This document shows positions 1-5,710 of a stretch of 6,900 bases of DNA, piece after piece. The notes below the pieces were generated by a model that was not told where the DNA came from, ran no database searches, and worked only from the letters and a program-made list of their open reading frames with translations. The DNA comes from an uncultured Planctomycetaceae bacterium. Lineage in GTDB: Bacteria; Planctomycetota; Planctomycetia; Pirellulales; JACPPG01. The position numbers and the translations under genes were made by a program. Each line of letters starts with the position of its first letter. Position 1 is the first letter of the stretch. The stretch covers positions 1 to 6,900 of the forward strand of contig CAMFLN010000154.1 in assembly GCA_945957305.1 (NCBI GenBank). The letters are read 5' to 3'.

Positions 1-87
1 GGCCCCGCGGAATTGGACGAGCGCGTGACTGCGGATCTGGCATTTTGGGGAAAGACGATCCCAGACGTCGGCATCGAGCCGCGCTAA
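1..87 (+). CDS. C-terminal end of a probable tripartite tricarboxylate transporter (TctC/Bug) substrate-binding protein, partial
   Basis: An open frame runs from the window edge for 28 codons to TAA at 85-87. It ends in a short amphipathic helix followed by WGKTIPDVGIEPR. Bug/TctC periplasmic solute-binding proteins usually end in a helix of the form 'I..(D/E)...W..VI..AGI...', so this tail fits that family. Such proteins capture carboxylates in the periplasm for a TctAB-type transporter, and they often sit beside SDR and hydrolase genes in catabolic clusters, as here. The gene is convergent with the SDR, with only 17 nt between the two stop codons. The call rests on less than a tenth of the protein, so another family is possible. 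Confidence 0.45.
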   Translation, partial: GPAELDERVTADLAFWGKTIPDVGIEPR

Positions 88-104
88 AAGGAAACGCGCA
101 GTGG

Positions 105-896
105 TCAGATCATCATCTGGCCACCATTGGCATGGATCACCTGGCCGGACATGAAGCCGCCGCCCTCGCCAGCAAGAAAGAGGCATGTCTGCGCGATTTC
201 GTGTGGCGTGCCAAAGCGGCCTAGCGGGATTTCGGCCGTGATGCGCGTGGGGTCCTGATGCCGGTATTGCGACCAGTTTCGTGTCGTATCGACGGGGCCG
301 GGAGCGACAGTGTTCGCCGTTATTCCGTCTGCACCGAATTCGCGCGCGATCGCCTTGGTCAATCCATGCAGAGCGGATTTTGCTGTCGTCGAATGAGCGC
401 GGTGGTTCACGTTGGCGAAGAATCCGGTGATGCCGCCAATATTGATAATTCGCCCGTGACGTTGTAGGCGCATTAGCGGAATGACATGGCGAGCGAGATA
501 AAACGCCGAGTTGAGGTTCGTCCGCAGGATGTCGTCCCAGTCTTGTGGCGTGATGTCGAGAAATTTGACGTAGGGGCGACGACCGACATTGGATACCGCG
601 ATGTCCACGCGGCCGAACCTTTCGGACGCGATCTCCACCATCCGGGCGACATCCTCGTCTCGGGTCACATCCGCCAGACACGCAATCGCGGTGCCGCCAG
701 CCTCTTCGATCTCTCTCGCAACACCTTCGAGCGTAGCGAGGTTGCTGTGTCCATTGACCACGACACTTGCCCCGGCCTTAGCAAACTCGAGTGCGATTGC
801 GCGGCCGATATTGCGGCCCGAGCCGGTCACTATTGCGACGCGGCTGGCGAGCGGCTTGATCGGCTGCGAGAGACCGCGGTCCGTAACGTGCCCCAT
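105..896 (-). CDS. SDR family NAD(P)-dependent oxidoreductase with atypical active site
   Basis: 263-residue classical-length short-chain dehydrogenase/reductase, expected to be a cytosolic NAD(P)H-dependent oxidoreductase of the FabG-like group. Visible elements are the Rossmann glycine motif TGSGRNIG (residues 24-31), D76 in LADV that contacts adenine, SNVG (102-105) in place of NNAG, the structural Asn N127 (TNL), the APG turn after strand 6 (198-200) and the C-terminal MSGQVIHANGG. The active site is unusual. The canonical Ser position reads G155 (INIGG), and the YxxxK motif is replaced by HSTTAK (168-173), keeping K173 but with Ser169 at K-4 and His168 at K-5. A similar 'RAH..TAK' form occurs, as I recall, in a divergent SDR subgroup, so this may be a subfamily trait rather than decay. 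The start at 896 has AGAAG about 8 nt upstream. It is divergent from the M24 frame. The substrate cannot be told. Confidence 0.9.
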   Translation of the reverse strand: MGHVTDRGLSQPIKPLASRVAIVTGSGRNIGRAIALEFAKAGASVVVNGHSNLATLEGVAREIEEAGGTAIACLADVTRDEDVARMVEIASERFGRVDIAVSNVGRRPYVKFLDITPQDWDDILRTNLNSAFYLARHVIPLMRLQRHGRIINIGGITGFFANVNHRAHSTTAKSALHGLTKAIAREFGADGITANTVAPGPVDTTRNWSQYRHQDPTRITAEIPLGRFGTPHEIAQTCLFLAGEGGGFMSGQVIHANGGQMMI

Positions 897-1089
897 GTGG
901 TCAGTTCTTCTAATTGCGAGCGAAGCCTATGTGCAAATTGCTTTAGCGAATGGAGACAGCAACTGCGACCAAAATGAACGTTGGAACGCGGCGAACGAGG
1001 CAATTTCTCCCTGTTCAGGCGGCGGTTCCCCTGCCGCATTTTATGTTGTAGTGGCGCTGCATCAACCGCGCGGCCGGAGAGCGATCATA

Positions 1090-1713
1090 ATGTCCAGTCA
1101 AAGCAATATTTCGTCTAATTGGCAGGAGGTTCGCACAAAGCTCGATCAGGGTAGGCCCTTTAATACAATGCGTGGCACGCCGTACTACTCAGACGCTGTC
1201 TACCCCCAGTTTTCCAAGCAAGAATACGCGCGACGCTATGAAGCCATCCGAGCAAAGATGCGCGCGGAAAATCTCGACTGCGTGGTCGTGCCCGGCGGTC
1301 CAAGCCACTGGAGCTTCGGCGGAGGCATGCTGTGGCTTACTGGCCATTGGGAGTGGCACGCGTTGGCCTGCTATGTGGTGGTGCCGCTGTTTGGCGAACC
1401 CACGCTCGTCTACTCCATGGGTGGCACTCATTGTGAAGCGGTCCGGCGCGAGACCGCCGTGGCCTTGTCGGATGTCCGTGGCAGCCGGGGCGGCCGATAT
1501 GCGGAAGTGGTCGCCGAGCGCGTCAAGGAGCTTGGTCTCGAGCGCGGCCGCATAGGTCTTCTGGAAATCGATCCGCGTCACGCCGATTACCTGCCGGTCA
1601 ACCAGTACAACACGTTGCGGCAAATGCTGCCGGATTGCGAGTTGGTATTCACGCGCGGCTGGATTCACGAAGAGTGTGTCAGCATTTTACGTGATCGCTT
1701 GCGCAAAACATGA
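1090..1713 (+). CDS. Truncated M24-family (aminopeptidase P/creatinase-type) protein, N-terminal domain only
   Basis: 207-residue frame starting at ATG 1090, with a good ribosome site GGAGAG at 1076-1081. Residues about 44-185 match the creatinase/prolidase N-terminal domain: FSKQEYARRYEAIRAKM at the front, LDCVVVPGG, LTGHWEWH, VVPLFGEPTLVYS, a long helix RYAEVVAERVKELGLERGRIGLLE, then LPDCELV. Full M24 enzymes run to about 380-460 residues and carry a pita-bread catalytic domain with two Asp, a His and two Glu metal ligands. Here the protein ends a few residues after the inter-domain point (FTRGWIHE), at RDRLRKT, and the DNA that follows shows no catalytic domain in any frame. It is therefore probably a gene remnant, or at most a non-catalytic fragment. 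It is divergently arranged with the SDR gene (193 nt apart), as expected of a former catabolic pair. Confidence 0.75.
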   Translation: MSSQSNISSNWQEVRTKLDQGRPFNTMRGTPYYSDAVYPQFSKQEYARRYEAIRAKMRAENLDCVVVPGGPSHWSFGGGMLWLTGHWEWHALACYVVVPLFGEPTLVYSMGGTHCEAVRRETAVALSDVRGSRGGRYAEVVAERVKELGLERGRIGLLEIDPRHADYLPVNQYNTLRQMLPDCELVFTRGWIHEECVSILRDRLRKT

Positions 1714-1768
1714 CTACAGCTTTCATTCGCAGTCTTTTTCACCAGTGTGACCGCGGTCCGCGAAATCA

Positions 1769-1782
1769 TGATCGTCAGATCA
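1769..1782. promoter_or_regulatory. Palindrome overlapping the putative -35, possible operator
   Basis: TGATC-gtca-GATCA is a perfect inverted repeat with 5-bp arms that covers the proposed -35 hexamer. A second inverted repeat, GTTGC-tcaagt-GCAAC, lies at 1837-1852. Either could bind a dimeric regulator. Neither matches an Irr/ICE, Fur or CueR-type site that I can recognise, and 5-bp arms can occur by chance. Confidence 0.25.
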
Positions 1783-1800
1783 ATTGTCCTGCGTGATAAT
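1772..1800 (+). promoter_or_regulatory. Putative sigma-70-like promoter of the receptor operon
   Basis: TCGTCA (1772-1777, 4 of 6 to TTGACA) and GATAAT (1795-1800, 5 of 6 to TATAAT) are separated by exactly 17 nt. This is the best promoter-like pair I found in the 223-nt gap before the DUF2946-like gene. Transcription would begin near 1807, giving a leader of about 130 nt that opens with the hairpin GTCGG-gca-CCGAC (1804-1816). Found by eye only. Confidence 0.35.
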
Positions 1801-1936
1801 TGGGTCGGGCACCGACAAACCGCGCCTGGGTTCATTGTTGCTCAAGTGCAACTGAGGCGAGTTCGCATGGACTGGCCGGCGTTCAGGCGTTGTGTACGGA
1901 GTTCCCGCTTGCTAACGATCAAGATCGGGGGCGGTC

Positions 1937-2305
1937 ATGCGGGCTTGGCGAAAAGTCGTCAGCATTTTTGCGATTGTCGGCGTGCTGCTCCACGCCGCGG
2001 CAATCGCCCGTCATAATTCGATAGCACTCGAAGCCGGCCTGGATGCGGTAGCGCGAGCCGCTGCATTTGGGGAAATCTGCGATGGCGCCGCAGGTGCGGA
2101 GGACAAATCCTCCGGCAAATCACAAACCCCGCGCTGCCCGATCTGCGCCGGATTGGCCGGCACGCTCCTTGTGCCCTCGGCGCCGGATCTACATGTTCCG
2201 AGCGTCTTTCTTGTAAAGAAACACGTTATTGCTGCGGCCGATTCCAGCGTTCGCAAAGCATTCCCTTCTCGTCCTTTGGGACAGGGCCCACCGCTCGACG
2301 CCTGA
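1937..2305 (+). CDS. DUF2946-like small Cys-containing membrane/exported protein
   Basis: 122-residue protein with a basic start (MRAWRK) and one hydrophobic segment at about residues 7-24, acting as a signal peptide or membrane anchor, so the rest should be periplasmic. It carries H19 and H26, C48 (GEICDG), a CPIC pair (C67, C70) in a helix-forming segment, and a C-terminal Pro/Gly tail ending in RPLGQGPPLDA. This layout (N-terminal anchor with His, 'ICxxxG', central CxxC, basic 'RAPP'-like tail) resembles DUF2946 proteins, whose function is unknown and which often accompany TonB-dependent receptors, including copper-linked ones. The start has GGGGGCGG at 1927-1934, close upstream. It is the first gene of the operon, with the receptor following after 90 nt. 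A metal-binding accessory role is inferred from the Cys/His residues and position only. Confidence 0.65.
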   Translation: MRAWRKVVSIFAIVGVLLHAAAIARHNSIALEAGLDAVARAAAFGEICDGAAGAEDKSSGKSQTPRCPICAGLAGTLLVPSAPDLHVPSVFLVKKHVIAAADSSVRKAFPSRPLGQGPPLDA

Positions 2306-2332
2306 TTGCCACCTCGTGCCGTGACGCATTCT

Positions 2333-2373
2333 GCTCGGAATCGGTCCCGAGCCGATGCGCATGCCTTATGCGC
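2333..2373 (+). other. Tandem hairpins between the DUF2946-like gene and the receptor
   Basis: Two perfect 6-bp stems lie back to back in the 90-nt gap: GCTCGG/CCGAGC (2333-2338 with 2347-2352, 8-nt loop) and GCGCAT/ATGCGC (2357-2362 with 2368-2373, 5-nt loop). No T-run follows, so they are not a standard intrinsic terminator. The second stem ends 10 nt before the AGAG ribosome-site candidate (2384-2387) of the receptor. They could act as an mRNA stability, processing or translation-control element. Confidence 0.4.
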
Positions 2374-2395
2374 CAATCATCGTAGAGCTACAAAA

Positions 2396-4846
2396 ATGCC
2401 CGGATCCAATCAGCGCCGCAACCTTGCGCGCCAGAAGCTACGTCTGTCGATCTCCATCGCCTCCTTGAGTTGCGCATTCGCACTCGTCCAAACACTTGGC
2501 TCGGCGAAAGCACAAACGCAGCTGCCGCCGGTGCCGGTCGAGCCGCCGGTGCGGCAGCAGTCGACGGCGCCGCAGTTGCCACGGGCGCCTAAGGCCAAGG
2601 CAGCGAAACGGCGCGCACCCCCCGCTCGCCCTGTGACGGAGGAGCAAGCACGATCCCCAGAACCGCCTTTGACCCCACAGCAGGCCGCCGCATTGCCCCC
2701 CGGCGTGATCATCGCGCCCAATCAACCCATCAACTTCACCACGGCAGGCGCCGTCCAGGGTTATCGCGCGCTCACGGCGGTAAGCGCCACCAAGACCAAC
2801 ACACCGCTCGAGCAAATCCCGCAGAATATCGGCGTCATACCGCGCAGTGTGATCAACGATCAGGTTTCGACCACCGTCAGTGAAGCGCTGACGAACGTCA
2901 GCAATGTCCAGCCCGTGAATTCTCTCGTCATGGGTAATACGGACTTGTATCCGCTCAAGATACGCGGCTTCGGCGCTGAGCTTTGGCGTGACGGCATCGT
3001 CGTCCCATATGTTGCCGGGGATCGTGACGGCATCGTGAATGTCGAGCGCATCGAAGTCCTGAAGGGACCCAACGCTATCCTTTACGGCGGTGGTTCCGGC
3101 GCGCCGATCGGGGGCGCGGTCAATGTCGTTTCGAAACTGCCGACCGACAAAGCCAGCAGCGAATATGGAATCACGTTCGGCAGCGAGAAATACTGGAATC
3201 CGTATTTCGACATCAACCAGCCGCTGAATGCGGAGAAGACGGCGCTGTTTCGGTTCACGGGCGAATATACCGGCAACACAAGCTTCGTGAACGTCCTTGA
3301 TTCGCAGCGATACAATCTCAACCCGACACTCACCCTGACCAACAAGTCGGATACGACTTTGACGATCCAGGCCAATGTATCGCGTCAGCAACAGCAGGCT
3401 TATCAGGGGCTTCCCGTTTACGGCACGCTTTTTGGAAATCTGCAGCTCAATCGGGACATGTTCATCGGACCGCCGAACATTCCGCAGAGTTATTCGAAAA
3501 GCAAAAGCGTCACTTTCACATTCGACCACCAGTTCGACAGCGTCTGGTCCGCGAACGTGAAGGCGAGGTGGAGTCAATCTGCCTTCGATCAATACTCGCA
3601 ATCGATCTTCGGTTCGGATTGCTGCGGCGGGTTTCCGCTGCAACCGTTCGAGCCATTTTGGGGGCCTAACAACTGGATTCCTCAGAACATAGAACTGTAC
3701 CAGCAGCAGCGGCAGTTCACGATCAATCCGAACCTGCAGGCGAAGTTCGTGCTGGGCCCGACCCGCAACACCTTCTTGCTGGGCGCCGACTACAGCAACG
3801 TGAAAGACCAGGGCTTCATGACTGGCGACACGCTCGGGGCGACCTGCGCGCTGACGGACCCGTTCTGTCCGGTACCGCTTCCGTTGGTCAACCTCGCTGA
3901 TCCCGTCTACAAATATCCCTATAGCAACCCGAGTCCGGCCGCAGGCTCAGAGTTCCTGTCCTATTTCAACTTCAACAACACCTATCTGACCAAGGGTGTC
4001 TACGCGCAATTGCAGTCGACGATCTACGAGCGCGTGCATGTTCTGCTCGGCGGTCGCTATGCCAATCTCGACATCACCTACAACGAGACGGCGCCTCTCG
4101 CTTCACCCGGAGTTTATGTCACCGACGAGACCAAGTTCTTGCCGCGGGCCGGCGTGGTCGTCGATTTGATGCAGGGGTTCTCCGCTTTTGCCAGCTACAG
4201 CGAAGGCATGAAGTGGGCGGGATTCGTGCCGGTGGCGCGGCCTCTGCCTGAATACTCCAAGCAATCCGAGGGTGGCTTGAAGTTCAACTTCAACGGCCTC
4301 TTGTCTGGTACGCTCGCCGCCTTTGAAATCGAACGCCAGAACGTTCCGCTCGTGACAGGGCCCGGACAGGCCACCCTGACCGGACAACAGTCGCGCGGAT
4401 ACGAGGCGGACATTCTCTATCAGCCGACCCAGAACTGGAGCGTGCTGGCGAGTTACGCCTACACAGATGCCACCTTCTCGGACCCGGTTCGCTTCAACGG
4501 TTCGATCGCGCCCGCCGGCAATCAGTTGCCGGGAGTGCCGACTTACTCGGGCCGCCTTTGGGCGAACTACAAATTCGACCAGAGCTTTCTGCCCGGCTGG
4601 AGCATCGGCGCCGGGATCTACAAAGCGTCGAGCCAGTTCGTGGATCCGACAAATCAATGGATCACGCAGGGCTATTACACGGTCGATGCAAAGATCGGTT
4701 ACGAAGACTCGCGTTACAGATTCATGGTGACGGCAAAGAACCTGACAGGCCAGGAATATTACACACCGTACACCTGGTTCGGCGGTCAGGTGGCTCCGGG
4801 CGCGCCACGCGCCTATTACGGGCAGTTCGCGATCAAGTTTAACTAG
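2396..4846 (+). CDS. TonB-dependent siderophore receptor (outer-membrane metallophore transporter)
   Basis: 816-residue protein from ATG 2396, preceded by AGAG at 2384-2387. An in-frame TTG at 2306 would add 30 residues, but it lies right at the previous stop and would bury the signal peptide. Order of parts: a basic n-region and hydrophobic core with probable cleavage after GSAKA (about residue 39); a TonB-box-like segment QLPPVPVEPP (42-51); a Pro/Ala/Lys-rich linker (about 52-110); a plug domain (about 120-250) with ATKTNTPLEQIPQNIGVIPR, LKIRGF and VERIEVLKGPNAILYGGG; then a 22-strand-type barrel to the end, with the late motifs NLTGQEYY and RAYYGQFAIKFN. The plug signatures are those of FhuA/FpvA-type siderophore receptors. 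Four Cys (409, 410, 484, 491) fall in presumed surface loops. The substrate is a chelated metal and cannot be named. The 9-nt gap to the next gene and the tonB further downstream indicate a dedicated uptake unit. Confidence 0.93.
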   Translation: MPGSNQRRNLARQKLRLSISIASLSCAFALVQTLGSAKAQTQLPPVPVEPPVRQQSTAPQLPRAPKAKAAKRRAPPARPVTEEQARSPEPPLTPQQAAALPPGVIIAPNQPINFTTAGAVQGYRALTAVSATKTNTPLEQIPQNIGVIPRSVINDQVSTTVSEALTNVSNVQPVNSLVMGNTDLYPLKIRGFGAELWRDGIVVPYVAGDRDGIVNVERIEVLKGPNAILYGGGSGAPIGGAVNVVSKLPTDKASSEYGITFGSEKYWNPYFDINQPLNAEKTALFRFTGEYTGNTSFVNVLDSQRYNLNPTLTLTNKSDTTLTIQANVSRQQQQAYQGLPVYGTLFGNLQLNRDMFIGPPNIPQSYSKSKSVTFTFDHQFDSVWSANVKARWSQSAFDQYSQSIFGSDCCGGFPLQPFEPFWGPNNWIPQNIELYQQQRQFTINPNLQAKFVLGPTRNTFLLGADYSNVKDQGFMTGDTLGATCALTDPFCPVPLPLVNLADPVYKYPYSNPSPAAGSEFLSYFNFNNTYLTKGVYAQLQSTIYERVHVLLGGRYANLDITYNETAPLASPGVYVTDETKFLPRAGVVVDLMQGFSAFASYSEGMKWAGFVPVARPLPEYSKQSEGGLKFNFNGLLSGTLAAFEIERQNVPLVTGPGQATLTGQQSRGYEADILYQPTQNWSVLASYAYTDATFSDPVRFNGSIAPAGNQLPGVPTYSGRLWANYKFDQSFLPGWSIGAGIYKASSQFVDPTNQWITQGYYTVDAKIGYEDSRYRFMVTAKNLTGQEYYTPYTWFGGQVAPGAPRAYYGQFAIKFN

Positions 4847-4855
4847 GGTGACGTC

Positions 4856-5704
4856 ATGACGATCAGCCGTCGGACTATCAACAAGGGCGTCGCCGGCCTG
4901 CTGGTTACTCCGCTACTCGGGGCCGGCGGTTCGCCGGTCCTGGCGCAGTCGCCCGCGTCTCAAGAAGCTTCCGCGGCTCACGATATGTCCGCGATGCCGG
5001 TGCACTGGATGGGGAAAGAGCAGATCGCGTTTCTCATCTATCCGGAGTTCACTGCGCTCGACATGGTCGGTCCTCATTACATGATGACCAGTCTGATGGG
5101 CGCCAAGGTTCACGTCATCGCCAAGACCAAAGAGCCGGTGAAAAGCGATACGGGGCTGGTCTTGGTACCTTCGGTGACCTTCGAGGATTGCCCGCAGGAT
5201 CTCGACATCATCTGCACGCCCGGCGGATCGCTCGGCACGCTCGCGGCGATGCAGGACGATGCGACGCTCGCCTTCCTCAAGGACCGCGGCAGCCGCGCGA
5301 AATTCGTGACATCGGTTTGCACCGGCTCCTTGTTGCTCGGTGCCGCCGGCTTGTTGCAGGGATACAAGGCCACTTCCCATTGGGTCACGAAAGACATGCT
5401 GTCGATCTTCGGCGCGATCCCGACCGATGGGCGTGTCGTGACCGACCGCAACCGGATCACGGGCGGTGGTGTGACCGCCGGCATCGATTTCGGTCTTACG
5501 CTGGTCGGCAAATTGCGCGATCAGCAATATGCCGAAGGGGTGCAACTGATTGCCGAATATGCCCCGGAGCCGCCGTTCAATGCCGGTACGCCGAAGACCG
5601 CGCCCGCGGAAATCAAGGGGCTGGTCGAGGGCATGTTCACCGATTTCATCAAGAGCGCGGAGGCGGTCGGGCGCGCTGCTTTTGCGAGATCGAAGTTTCT
5701 GTAA
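4856..5704 (+). CDS. Tat-exported DJ-1/PfpI family protein, isonitrile hydratase-like
   Basis: 282 residues. The N-terminus has a twin-arginine motif SRRTINK (4-10), a hydrophobic stretch and a likely cleavage site after PVLA (30), so the protein should fold in the cytoplasm and act in the periplasm. A His/Met-rich stretch HDMSAMPVHWM (42-52) follows. The DJ-1/PfpI domain spans about 56-240. It has the acid in LDMVGPH (D69), the nucleophile elbow VCTGS with C155 and T156, GYKATSHW, TGGGVTAGIDF and EYAPEPPFNAGTP. Isonitrile hydratase InhA of Pseudomonas, about 228 residues and cytosolic, uses an Asp/Cys/Thr set (D17, C101, T102 from memory) within nearly the same strings. It converts R-NC plus water to the N-formamide. 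Other DJ-1 activities remain possible. A strong site AGGGTG (4845-4850) overlaps the receptor stop, suggesting coupled translation, and tonB starts 6 nt after this gene. Confidence 0.88.
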   Translation: MTISRRTINKGVAGLLVTPLLGAGGSPVLAQSPASQEASAAHDMSAMPVHWMGKEQIAFLIYPEFTALDMVGPHYMMTSLMGAKVHVIAKTKEPVKSDTGLVLVPSVTFEDCPQDLDIICTPGGSLGTLAAMQDDATLAFLKDRGSRAKFVTSVCTGSLLLGAAGLLQGYKATSHWVTKDMLSIFGAIPTDGRVVTDRNRITGGGVTAGIDFGLTLVGKLRDQQYAEGVQLIAEYAPEPPFNAGTPKTAPAEIKGLVEGMFTDFIKSAEAVGRAAFARSKFL

Positions 5705-5710
5705 CCTACG

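Noticed and set aside
912..949. Two AATTGC...AGCGA half-matches in the SDR/M24 divergent gap, possible operator
   Set aside because: The spacers differ (0 versus 3 extra bases) and the units are short. No promoter on either strand could be placed with confidence, so I did not list it.
589..1089. Upstream extension of the M24 frame to an ATG at 589
   Set aside because: It would overlap the SDR gene in antisense and has no M24-like sequence. The ATG at 1090 has a good ribosome site and starts where the family does.
872..1760. Shared 12-bp GACCGCGGTCCG at 872-883 and 1749-1760, possible repeat flanking the M24 remnant
   Set aside because: The core GACCGCGGTC is a GC-rich palindrome, one copy is within SDR coding sequence, and there are no longer flanking matches, so chance explains it. 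No insertion-sequence ends were seen.
1801..1936. Possible metabolite riboswitch in the operon leader
   Set aside because: Only one small hairpin (1804-1816) and a 5-bp inverted repeat are visible. There is no cobalamin-, TPP- or other known riboswitch core.
2438..3643. 401-residue open frame on the - strand inside the receptor gene
   Set aside because: It is Arg/Asp-rich with no recognisable domain or signal and lies wholly antisense to a clear TonB receptor. Long antisense frames are common in GC-rich coding DNA.
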